A stretch of DNA of 64,000 nucleotides from Ooceraea biroi (taxonomy: Eukaryota; Arthropoda; Insecta; Hymenoptera; Formicidae): positions 3,286,001 through 3,350,000 of the forward strand of contig NC_039517.1 of the NCBI RefSeq assembly GCF_003672135.1, in the 5' to 3' direction. The notes beneath the pieces are model-generated. The model did not search any database. It saw only the letters and a program-made list of their open reading frames with translations, and was not told the origin of the DNA. Position 1 is the stretch's first letter. Every line of letters starts with the position of its first letter. The translations under genes and the position numbers were made by a program. Below are positions 1-13,000 of the stretch, piece after piece.

Positions 1-3000
1 CCAACCAATCCGAGACAAGTCGGTGAATCTTGTTGAGTTCCTCTAATGTACTTGCTCTTGCTGCGAGTTTCTGCCTGACATCCTCAACGTCGGCCAACAA
101 TTTATCGAATTCACTCTTTAAGTTTTCAGTGTCTTCTTGAATCTTTGCCGCGCCATTTTGTTCCGTATTCATGATGACTTTCTCTTTCAGTTCTAAAGCG
201 TAACGTAACTTGTTCTGCCCTTGTTCCAATGACTGCCGAATGGCTTTACATGTATGTAGCTTATTGTTAACTTCGGTCAATGTGCTAGGAATGTCCTTAC
301 ACTCGCACAATTTATCTCGCGTACGCTCAATCCAATCCTGGCATTCTTGATACAAAGTATTGTGTTGTTGATGCTCCTAATTAATATTTTATAGAATTAA
401 TAAAATAAAGTATGTATGCTAATGTATGTAATATGTACAATCAACAAATAATTACCTGATAATGCAATTCCAATCGCCGCATTATTTCCTTAGCGAGAGA
501 TAAAAGCGCGTTATACTTGGTAGTGAGCTGCGTTATGGCATTAGAAATCCGCGTATCGGCACACGTTTCCAACAACATTTGAGCTTTCATGTTCAAACGA
601 TCTAGTTCTTTTTGCCAGTCAAAGAGTGTTTGTAAATGAACTTGGAATTGTTCGAGGACGTTTTTCTTCTCTTCCAAGCTATCTTGCAACTTGTTAAATG
701 TCTGCACTAGCTGCTCAGTTTGTGTGAGCCATTCTGTAGCCTCGGAGAACTGATCTTCATATTCGGTCCACTTCACTATACCGACCTCGAGCAAACTCTT
801 CGTGTTATTCAATGAGTCTCTGTATTAAATCACGAAACGCACATGAAAAGTATATAATAAAAAAAAGACAGTACTTTCTTAATTACGGATAATAAATCAA
901 TGCACTACAAAGTACAACGAATTTAATTTTCCGATATATATTTTGCGATATACAGGGTGTCCCGGGTTTTAACCGACAAACTGCGGGAGCATATTCTACT
1001 AGTGGAAATAAGAAAAAATTCTTATATCGAGTTTGCTTAGAAATGCTTTATTACAAAGTTATAAACCAATATTGAAAAGGAATATGAGATAAGTAACAAC
1101 GGAACATAGTGTAGAATTTGCAAGGTCGAAGATGTTTATGTTACGTGTATTCACATGTATTCATGTTCACTATTACTATCAGAATGCCAAAAGTGTTTTC
1201 AAATGAGGAATACACCGATATTCATTTCGTGTACGGATTCTGTGACGGAAATGCACGAGCTGCCGTACGAGAGTATCGACGTAGATTTCCTAACAGGAGA
1301 GTACCAGATAGATTTAAAGCAACGAATTACTAATTCAGTTACTGAGATGCAACCAAATTTTCAGGAATGTCGTACCGTAACAAATTCTGTACTACGTCGA
1401 TGTCTAGCTTGTATCGATGCGCAAGGACAACATTTTGAAATGCGTCGCTAAATCATTGCGTAGATAATTTTTATTTTTGTGAAAAAATCCGTTGTTACTT
1501 GTCTCATATTTCTTTTCAATATTGGTTTATAACTTTGTAATAAAGCATTTCTAAGCAAACTCGATATAAGAATTTTTTCTTATTTCCACTAGTAGAATAT
1601 GCTCGCGCAGTTTGTCGGTTAAAACCCGGGACACCCTGTATATTTAAAATTTAGATTTGAGTACTCACACATAGTTATCATATTCTTCCTGTAATAGCGC
1701 CACTTCCTCCTCGATTATCTCCTTGTCTTCGGCATCTGCGATCTGACAAGCGGCGTTACCTTGTTCCAAAGCCTTCTCCAGCTTTTTCTGGCCCTCGGGC
1801 AATTCGCTTTGCAAAACTTTCAGTTGCGTGATTTTACTGGCCAAAGATTCTTTATCTCCTGTAGGCTCCGAACACTTGCCAAGCCTCTCTTTCGCCGCTC
1901 GTATCCACTGAACGAATTCGTTGCCGCTATCAATGAATGCTTGATGCTGTTCGACAGTCTCCTTCTGCTTCGCGTACAACTCTCGAGCGTGCTTACTCAG
2001 AGTTTCGTACTTGATCGAGATCTCCGTGGCCGGCGTCGCCTGTTGCAAGTCTTCAGCCTTCGTGGTAACTGACTGTATCATGGGTTCGAACGCCACAATA
2101 TCCTGAACGATGCTGTTCGTTTGTCGCAGATTCGCTTTCCTTTCTCCGATCGCCAGAGAGCTTAAGCCGGCTAGGCCTTTCCGAGCTTTGGAGACCTTCT
2201 GCTCGCATACCTGCTGCAGCTTGGCCTCACGATCGTTGATCCATTGTTGCAGCTGCGAGTATGACGAACTGTAGTCTGCCCACTGCAACAGACTCGTCTC
2301 GAGATGTACCTTCGTGGTCGAAATTTTCTTCACCAACCGCTCCCAATCGTTCTGGATCTCTTTCAACTGGGCGTTGATCTCCTCACGGCCATCCGATCGC
2401 GTGTTTCTCATGACTTTTTCGCCGCAGTTCACAGTCAGATGTACTAGATTCTGACCTTCCTCGCGTTTCCTTAACAGTTCCTGGATTTTGTCGAGTCTAC
2501 TCTGCAATTCCTCACGACTGCTGCTCGACACCGCTTCCGTTCCTTGGCGTATGATTTGCTTGGCGTTATTGATCCAGTCGCGGGCTTTCTCAAGATTGCT
2601 CTCGTATTCTCGGTGCTGAGCAAAATTGGTCTCGACCTTGTTCAATACATCCTTCGCGAGATTCACTTGCACCTGATAACGCGAATTCAAATGTCGCAGC
2701 TGATTGTTAACATAAGTGTCCAAGTGAGAGGACAATAAACCAGCAGCTGTTTTGTTGAATTTATCAATTTGCTCTTGGCCCTTCATCAGATTATCGAGTA
2801 AATCTTTTACTTCTTGCACCTGCTTTTGTTTTTCTTTCAAATTCGGTAAAAGAGCATTTTTCTGAGCTTTAATAAGAATATCGAATTGCTGCAACCAGTC
2901 ACTGAGTCTTTCATACTCGTCCTTGTAATCGCGCCATTGACTTACAGTAGCCTCCAACTGATTCTTCTGCTGTTGAATTTCTGCAATAAAATACAAATTT

Positions 3001-6000
3001 AGTAATTAACATTACGGAAAACTATAATATAAATATTTATTTTCGTGACAGAGTAACCAATAATTTTTTGTATTTCTTTCTAAATTTTCTTACTTAAATA
3101 ATCTTTACCTTTAAATAATCCTTCGAAACTTTCTGTGAGCGCTCGTATTTCATTTCTGATGACTTCCTGCCCAGCGGGACTAGTGCTGGCGCAAACAACT
3201 TCTCCGGTATGCTGCAAATGCTCTACCAGCAGTTCGCCTTGAGCTTTCTTGTTCAACAAACTTTCGAGCGGCACCACTGCGTTCTCAATCGCTAACTTAT
3301 CACTGAGTGATCTCTGTTTCATAGACGGTATCTTCTCGCGAGCCCGGCTAAGCCAGCCAATGAGATCATCATGAGCTTCTTTATAAACACGATGATCCTT
3401 GTACTGTTCTTCTCGCTCGGCCAGTAAGGATTTGATCTTCTCAAAAAGTTCATCAAACTTATTGAGTATGTCCTGAGCCTGCGAGGCAGCCAATCCTTGC
3501 TGACCGCTCGCAATCATCTCTGCAACTTTGCGCTTCAGACTGTCGACCTCGATATTTTCGCAACGGACTTTTTCCTCAAGCGCTTTAATTCGTTCCAGTT
3601 GACTCCTCTTCTCCGACATCGTCGTCTGAAACTGCGAGATCTCGTCGATCGACGTCTGCATATACTCCACCGTTTTATTGATAGACTGTATTTGCTCCAG
3701 CAAACCCGCCCACTTGTTTATCGAATCATCCAAGTTTGTCTTGGTCTCCAGCATTTTTGACGCCAAAGCGCTCCACTGTTCCTGAAGTTTTGCTAAAGCG
3801 TCGTTGATCGTTTGGTGACCAGCCGGAGCTGTGTTCGCTAGAACGGCCTGAGCCAGCTCAACGATACTCTGAACTTTCGCGAAACCGTCCTCTTTATACA
3901 ACAGTAGGTCTTGCACGATGTCCATCTTTTGCTCGAGGTCTTTCTGCGAGGATGCGCTCAAGTCAGAACAATACGCTAGCTTGTTCCTGATGTCTTCCAC
4001 CCACGTGGTGCACTCTGCCAATTGATTATCGAAGTCCTGATGTGTGCCAACGTACTGATGCCAACGATTGTTGAGATCCTTGACTTTGCTGGAGATTTGC
4101 TGGTATTTGATGCTCAGTTCCGATATGTAAGAAGTGCGAGAAGTGACGTTCTTATGAAGCTGCTGAGCACGCTCGGTAACGGCATCAATTTCCAACTCCT
4201 TGGCGCGAACCTCACCTTGAAGAGCACGCAGTTTCTCGAGCTGATTCTTCTTCTCTGCCAAAGTGGGCTTGAGATCGACGGCGTGCAACTTCGTGTCAGT
4301 GTCTCTCATCCAAGCGAGGCATCTCTCCTTCGACGTCTCGAACTCGCTCCATTGCTGAAGTTTGTTCTCCAACGCCTCGATGGTAGATTTGACGGCCGAG
4401 ATCAAGCCTTCCCACTCTTGCTGCGAGGAATCGATCTGCGATCGGATATTTATCTGCCCTGATTCCAGAGTCCCGGGTATCACCTTTTCACCCAGCGATC
4501 TGATTTGCTGCACTCGCGGCTCATCTTCCGGCAAACTGTGCAACAAATTCTTTAGACGATCCAGATTTGTGTGCAACGACACCCTCTCCAGTTCCACATC
4601 ACCCCAAAGACTCACGGCATTATGTGTGGCATCCAACCATTCGTGCGTGTCTAGCACCGCCTTGCTGTACTGCTGATGATCGCTCACTATTCCTTCGTAT
4701 CGCTCTACAAATCTCGTCGCGCGTTTCAACAGCACGTTGTACCTGTTTGTTAAATCATTTAGTGTTTGGTCGATCTTGTCGGTGCGATCGGGTAGATTAT
4801 CTGCTTTGTCTCGTAGATCTAGTAGATCTTGTTGATGCGCTTGAGCGTCGTGCAAGATAGTGCGGTAGATCTGCAACTGAGCGCGTTTCTCATCCAGGGT
4901 AGTCTTTAATTCAATCTCTGGCTTCAATTGGGTTTCCGCGGTCTTCAGCCAATTCTCGAAGGCCTCGCTGCACTCGTCAAAGCCGGACCACCGCGAAATC
5001 TTCGCTTGCATATCGCGTTCGGTTGAGGTGACGCTATCGTAAAGTTCTTCGAACGCCTGCTGAAGATCCAGCAGTTGTTGTCGAATGATCTCTCGGCCTT
5101 CCACACCGGTCGTGGGATACAATCGTTCTCCAGCTTCGACGGTGCTGTTTATCAGAAGCGTGGCCGAGGACTGGCGGGACAAGAGTTCCTTTAGAGTGTC
5201 GACGTTTGAGATCAGCTCCTGACGAGTACCACTGGCATTCTCCTTGGTAGATTGATAGCGTGTTCTGGTGTTTGCTAGCCACTCAGAACATTGTTTGTAA
5301 CGATCTAAGTAGCTGGCGTGATCCATGACTGCTTGCTCGCACTTCTTTACGAGTTCCTGGATAAAATACATGGCAATATTTATATGAAAAAGAGCTATAT
5401 GCATGTATTGAAATTTTGTAAAAGTATTAGTATGCTTACCTTGGCAGTTGCTTGAATTGATTGGAAACGTGACGTGACTTGCTGAACGCTGGCAGAAAAT
5501 CTGGTTTCGCCGCTGATCTGCATCAGCTCCGACGAATCGTCGCTCATCTTATCGAACTCAGCTTCGTTTTGCCGGAGATTCACAATTAGTGACTGCAAAA
5601 GATCACTTTTAGCATTCGATTACGACTGACGAGTGAGATTCGCGAAGAGTTGTTCCGGGCAATTTATGCGAAAAGAAGAAGTAGAAAATTCTTTCTTCCT
5701 GCGTGAGCGAGCAGAAGCCTGCCTAAGTAATGGTTAGACTATCGTTATATTGAAGTGTTAAACGAAGAAAAATGCGTTAAGTATGATAAAATAAATAAAT
5801 AATTATTTATAGCATTATGAAATGCTTAGCGCCAATAGTGATATTCGTATGGCGATAAAACAATCTGACTTTAATGCTCCATCCAGATATATTAGGCTCG
5901 TTCGTCCCGCCCGATATAAATCTCAGCGCCAAAGAAGCTCTACTTCCATTCGTGCAGCAACAAACAGAACTCCTTTACTGCGAGTTTTGAAGCTGAAAGC

Positions 6001-9000
6001 GCAGTTTGACTTACTAAACATAAATCGATAGGCCGCCAAAAATTTATTAACAGAGATTTGCAGAAATAAATCATTATTTAGCATTATGAAATGTTTAGCG
6101 CCAATAGTGATATTTGTATGGCGATAAAGTAAAAAATCTGACTTTTCACATTTTATTTCAGTCCAATATTGATTAATGAGATCGAAAACATTTTTATTCA
6201 ATAGTGAATGGATTGCCATATTTCGTATCACTAATCGCGCGTGTGGTTTCAGCGCTTGTATTATAAAATCGCAAAACGAAGCGTTGGCATCCTTCACCTG
6301 TGCTCTGTCAAAAGCTATGAAAGCTGAAAGATTACACGAGAAAAGAGCAATCGATATTAATATATCGATCGATATATACATTGAAGATATGTGATATCCT
6401 AGTAAAGCTGTTGCAATCATCTGCCTCTCTCGCAATCTCGCCTTTTTACAAATTTTAATATTCGTAACGTTCGCACATATGTTATCACTCTCTTACTTGT
6501 TCGAGGTGATCACCAAGCGCAACCAGTTCTGTGACATCCGTGTTCCGCGAGTCGGCGACCTTTTGCAGTTCCTAGGAAATTTTATTATGTACAATCATTG
6601 CACAGCACGAAATAATTACGCTCTAGGATTGGAGATAAAAGTTTGCGCAGACGGGGCGAGTTTCCTTCTCTCTTTTTCGTTGACTCGAAAATACTCGCAT
6701 GATCTATCGTATGTGTAGCATAAAAATAAAATATGGCATTAACACAAGATCTATATAAATTAACACAAGATCTATATAAACCATATAAAAGATGTCAGTA
6801 AAGTGCAGTTTGGAAAACAGCTACGTCTAATCGAAATTAAAACTGAGAACATTCGAAATATGCACACTTCGAGTGATGTTACTGTCTCATATCGGTGAGA
6901 ACATTTCTGTAAGGGATAAACACAAGCGCTCTTTATATATTATAATATCGATACTTGTTAAGTGGAACATTTCATCGGATTCATGTGGATAAAGCCAAAA
7001 GAAAACTGCATTTCTACGATGCAAACGTTGTTACGTCCGCTTCGAACTTACTTGATATTTCTCAAGCTGCTCCTGCTTTTCCTCCAAAGTGTTCTTTAGA
7101 CAATAATTTTTCAGTGATGTTTCGGCGTCGGTGAGCCAAGCCAGCAAACGTTCCAACGAATTTTCGTATTCGCTCCATTGCTGTATCCTTTCTTCGATGC
7201 AACGTATCACATCGCTTACCGCTGTAGCGAATTTTTTATTCTCGAATCTGAAAATAAATCATCCGATATATGTCCATTCATTCAGTTGACAGTGAAATAC
7301 TTTATGTTTTCTGTTAAAATATACAATAAACTTTATACAATAGTTTGTCATTTTTTATTTTCTTGGTGAAATGCTTACTTGAGATTGGCCAAGTCTCTCT
7401 CCATAGATTCTTGCGATCTAGGCGGTAAAGTGCGCGCGCTTTGCGCCACGTGTTCTCCAAGCACGTTCAGCTTTATTTCACCCTCGCTTTGGCTGTCCTG
7501 AATCTCTATGACTTTAGCTAATCTCGCTTGAAGAGCAGCCTTGTTTCCCGTATAATCGCTATAATTTGTCAAATGTTCCCATTGACGCTTTTGATAATCT
7601 TGATAAGCTTTCTGGAGATCGTGGAATTGCTGGAAAATGTCGAGCAATGTTTCCAAGCCAGATATTCCTTTCTGGGACGTGTCTACGAGCTTTTCGTATC
7701 TCTTCGATACCGAAAGGACCTTCTCGTGAACGTCGGATGGGGTTTGAGCGACTTGAACCAAAGCATTGGCTTTTTCCGAAATTCCCTCGATGATGCGCTT
7801 ATGAGCCAAGATCTCTTGATGCAACGTCTGCAATAAAGTATTCGAGAACATATATAATCGGAATAATTACTATCTTCCTATTTTACGAAAAATGATAAAG
7901 AAGAACACTGGTACGGACCTTCAATTTGAGTAATCTCGATCTTATCTCCTGCAAGGAAGACCACACGGTCGAAGAATCTTGCTTAACCGCGCGTTCCATC
8001 GTGTCTAGCCAACCAAGAATTTGTTGCAAGGTTTCTTGGTAACTGGACCATTGCAGGGACTGAGCGTCCTGCTTCTTCTGTTGTTCGGTAATGCCTTCGG
8101 CCAAACGGTCCCATCGTTCGCGAGCGTGTCGCAACTCCTGTCTGATCACTTCGCGTCCTTGCGCGGAAGTGTCCGGGAGAATTCTCTCTCCGAGCGACGT
8201 TAAGCTGGCCAAGCGATGTTCCGCTTGTTCTTTCTCAGTTAATAAGACTTGCAAACGCGAATTCCGTGCCTCAAGATCACCGCCAATCTCATCTTTCTTC
8301 AAGGCAGCCAGGTTTTGCTCGAGTGGAGTAAGCCAAGCATCAATAGCCTTCAACTTCTCTTCGTAGGCTCGATGGTCATCGACAATGCTTTGGCATCGGT
8401 TTATCACTTCCTTGCTCAGCACGTGTAACAGCTGATATCTAAATATTTAAACAGAAACATTGATTTTGAGGAATTGTTTTTAAACACAAAAATGTAAATT
8501 TAAAGATACTAGTACAACACAGGCGCGCGCTATGCGCGCGCTCTTTTATTTTTCAATATTAATAATGTTTTCGAATAATAATATTCATCTATTATTTATT
8601 ATATGCACAATTATCACACTCTATCAAAATGTTAACCTCCACGCGAAGACATTTAACACGGATTTTTAAGAGTGGATTTGGCATATTGCCTAGAGTTCTC
8701 GATGATTTAAAATTCGTTAAATCAATAAATGAAAAAGTTCTAGCCCTAAAATTTTTTCTTTTTCCGAGGAGTTCTGGGGCATCTATATTATTATTTGGCA
8801 TATTGCCTAGAGTTCTCGATGATTCAAAATTCGTTAAATCAATAAATGAAAAAGTTCTAGCCATTAAAATGTTTTTCTTTTTCCGAGGAGTTCTGGGGCA
8901 TCTATATTATTATTTGGCATATTGCCTAGAGTTCTCGATGATTCAAAATTCGTTAAATCAATAAATGAAAAAGTTCTAGCCATTAAAATGTTTTTCTTTT

Positions 9001-10065
9001 TCCGAGGAGTTCTGGGGTATCTATATTATTTGGCATATTGCCTAGAGTTCTCGATGATTTAAAATTCGTTAAATCAATAAATGAAAAAGTTCTAGCCATT
9101 AAAATTTTTTTCTTTTTCCGAGGAGTTCTGGGGTATCTATATTATTTGGCATATTGCCTAGAGTTCTCGATGATTTAAAATTCGTTAAATCAATAAATGA
9201 AAAAGTTCTAGCCATTAAAATTTTTTTCTTTTTCCGAGGAGTTCTGGGGCATCTATATTATTATTTGGCATATTGCCTAGAGTTCTCGATGATTCAAAAT
9301 TCGTTAAATCAATAAATGAAAAAGTTCTAGCCCTAAAAATTTTTTCTTTTTCCGAGGAGTTCTGGGATATTTATATTGTTACCAGTACAACACAGGCGCG
9401 CGCTATTTTATTTTTCAATATTAATAATGTTTTCGAATAATAATATTCATCTATTATTTATTATATACACAATTATCACACTCTACCAAATTTTTAACCT
9501 CCACGCGAAGACAGCCGCGCGATGGTAATTTAAACTGAACATAACGCACAACGTGAATCGAGATAACCAATCAGCGTCGCGGAAAAGAGGCAACAATGAT
9601 TTCGATTTGATTTAACACGGTTTTTTAAAGAGTGGATTATTTTGCATTAATACCGCAATAATCGCGGTCCCATCTGATTTGACAGATCTCGCGTATTGCG
9701 TTGCGACAGAGTTTTATTGAAGATGGATATAACGGTTGTGACCTGAAAATAGCAGTCTCAAAATAATTTAACGCACCTGTTGCTGACTTGGGAAATCAGT
9801 GGCTTGATACGTTCGATACCACTCGCGTGCAGCAAACTGTGCGATTTATCCACAAATTCGTCTATCTCTCGCTCTTGTCGCGCGATAATCTCGCGTTTCT
9901 CCTTAAATGCGCGAAGCCGCGCTTCCTTATCCTTTAACGTCGGCTGAAGTTGCTGGTCGCGGAATGCCGCCTCCATGGAACGGAACCATTTCGTATGGGC
10001 TTCCAGCTGGTCCTCAAAGTTCTGCCATCTTTCCAAAGCCGTTCGCTGTCGCTCTTCTACGGATT
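1..10065 (-). CDS. Msp300: Msp300 distal rod exons within the window
   Basis: Eleven exons continue the spectrin rod: 10065-9777, 8438-7919, 7827-7379, 7247-7052, 6571-6497, 5592-5440, 5356-3109, 2980-1669, 819-456 and the truncated 376-1, together with the small 75-nt exon at 6571-6497. Repeats alternate with the SAQGREVIRQELRHAR and SPAGQEVIRNEIRAL type loops. At 1669 the better donor is GTGAGT, two bases past an alternative GT, and only that choice keeps frame with the exon at 819. Exon 7247-7052 encodes FENKKFATAVSDVIRCIEER, followed by a helix A with WSEYENSLERLLAW. The gene continues past position 1. Confidence 0.88.
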
Positions 10066-13000
10066 CTGAAAGTTGTATTTGAAAGAAATACGATAAATAG
10101 GAGGATTAAATGTAACTTTTACGAACGAAATTTCTCCATATCATTTTTCAAGTACGAAATATTGTTTGCAATATGTTATACATTACCGATTTCGCTCAGG
10201 AATTGTTGCAGATTATTCTCCAAAGTAGTCACTTCCTTATTGATAACTTCTCGACCCTTAGGCGCGGTGCTGTTAGCCACTGCCTCACTGAGTTCCTTCA
10301 ATCTTGCAAGATGTTCCGCTCCTTGCGCTTGGCCGTCTTTCAATACTGCCAAACTTGTCAATCGACGAGAGATGTCCGATCGTTCACCAGTCATGTCGTT
10401 GCATTCGGCCAGCTTCTCGCGTTCCCCGTGCAACCAATCGGCGAAAAATTTGCACTGAAGATTGAAACGATGATGTTTCTCGCAACAGTCCTCCAGATTC
10501 TCCAGCAAATCTCGCGACTTCGCGACGATGTTTTGGAAGAGTTGCTTGATGGACTGCAGATAGACGTTCAGGGAGAGATCTTTGGTCTGCTCGACTAACT
10601 GTTGCGCTTTGTCGCAAACCGCCTCCACCAACGTTTGATGCGACATGATCTCTTGATGCATGATTTTATGATTCTGCAATTGCGCGCGTTTCTCCTCCAA
10701 TGAGGACTTCAACTCCGTGTGCTGATGCATCGCGCGCTCGACATCCCGCAGCCAAGCTGTCAATTGTTCTTGAGACAACGAAAATTCGGCAAACTGCATC
10801 AAACACTGATCCAACTTCCGCGTCGAGTTCTGCAGGTCTTCGGAAAAGCCGTCCCACATGCCGCGTAAGTTCCTTAGCTGCTGTCTGATTATTTCTCTGC
10901 CATCCGGCGAAGTGTGCGCGTAGAGTTTCTCGCCAAGATCAATAACGGACTCGAAGCGAGCGTTCTCGCGCGTTCTGACGTCACCGAGATCCCTGATTTT
11001 CTTCTGCCTGCTTTGCAGCACCGCTAAATCGCCGACGATCTCGCTGTACTTCTTCAATTCGCTCTGCACTTCGGTGATCCAATCCAAGAATTGATTGTAT
11101 TTCTCATTGAACAGGTTGTGCTCCTTCGCGTATTGCTCGTACCTTGCCGCAGCCTCCTTCGCCTGGTTCCTGACCGCTTGATATTTCGTAGCCTGACGAG
11201 ACACTCTCGTGGCCAAATCAGAGTCTGCTTCTACGCTTTGACTCTTCTCGATCGCGGTGTTCAACTCCGCGCCCTTCGCCACGATAGTCTCTTCAAGAGC
11301 TTTCAGCTTTTGCAAGTGCGCGCGTTTCGTTTCCTCGGTACTCTTCAAGCTTTGATCCTTTACTTGCGCTTCGATCTGTTTGAGCCAGGATTCCAAACGT
11401 TCCACCACTCTCTCGAACTCGGACCATCGATCGAACAATCGATTCAGTTTATCTCTGCTCGCGATGCATCGTTGAAGGAAGTCCTCCCATATCTTCTTCT
11501 GTTGCTCGAATCCTTTCAGCAACGCGGGATGGCCAGCTATCGAGGTTTGCTCCAGAATGATGTTTAATTGCTGATTACAGTCGGCTAAGATCTTATCGCC
11601 CTCGGTTTTATGTTGCAACACATTTTCGATCGAGGAAATCTTAGATTTGGCCGTGTCTCGATCTATCGAGAGATCCTCGCTGATGGATGCCGCTTCGTTT
11701 ATCATCGTGTTGATCCAATCTCGCGTCTTCTCGAATGTCTGAAGGTAAGCTTCGTGATTGGCAACGTGCTTCTCCGCCACATTAATCCTATCTTCCACGT
11801 CTTCCGACAGCTTTTCGTGTGCTTCAATCACGCTGTTGAGCATCTCGGCAGCCTCGTCGTCCGGCGCTGCTCCGAGTCTGTCCTGAAGCTGTTGCAGGAT
11901 CTTTCGGTGAACACCGACGTCCTGTGCGATGGCTTTGTACAAATGCAAGGCGAGTTTCTTCTCTTGCAGCGTCGGTAGTAGATCCTGTTTGTCACCTAGC
12001 TTCTTCCGTGCCTCCATTACCCATCGCTTCACCTGGGAGTACTTGTCCTCGAACGAGGACCGATGCATCATGTCACTTTCGATCTTCTTGTAGATCACAT
12101 TTGCGCGATCGGCCAGAGCTTCCACGCGATTACGTAAGTTTCTTAATTCGCCTCTGATAATCTCCCTGTAATCCGGTGTTATCCTCGCGAAAAGAGCTTC
12201 GCCCGTCTCCGCCGTTCGATTCGAGATAGCTTGTCCAGTCTCGCGTTCCTCCGCGAACGCCTTTAGTTCCTTTAGTCGGCTCTGGTAGAAAGTCATTGGC
12301 TTGGCACCACTGACCTCGCCAAAGGTCTTCAGCTTTTGCTCTGCGTTTTGCAGCCACGATTCCAACTCTTTCACATTGGCGACGTATTGGCCTCTGATTT
12401 GTTTCAGTTCTCTAAGCTTGTCTAGATGCTGAGCCAAGGATTTGAGTACCGAGCGATAACGTGTGTTCAAGTGTCCCACGTATTGAGCCACGCGGGAATC
12501 CGGACTGACTTTGGTAATTTCCTCGCCGAGTGCCATCAGGTCTTTCATTTCGCTCTCGCGTCCCTTGATCTCCCTTTCGAACCGCATTATCTCGGCGATT
12601 TTCGCATCAATCTCGTCCGGATTAAGAAGTGTCGTAGCCTCAATCCTGATTTTGTTCTCGTTCTCTTTAAGCCATGAAACAACGTTCTCTGATGTTAACT
12701 CATATCGTTGCCACAAGGCTATATTTTGCTCCAGCACGGACTTGATCTTTCGGCAACTGATCTTCAAGGACTCTAAATCGGCGACTACCTTGTCACGTTC
12801 GCTTCTAAGAGCAGAAGTCGTTTCGTTGCTCTCGACGGTTCCCAAGAGCTTCAATGAATTATCTGTGTCTACTTTTCTCGCCTCGCAATCGGCGATACCG
12901 GCCTCCACGTCGGCCAACGAAGCCATCTTAACTTCAAGATTGTAACGGTCGCTGCTCTGTTCAGGCTCGCACCAGGCCACCTTCTCCTTGTGAGTTGCCA

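Noticed and set aside
5923..6435. 170-codon minus-strand open frame in an Msp300 intron
   Set aside because: Spans the intronic direct repeat and fits no splice phase of the gene; no known domain.
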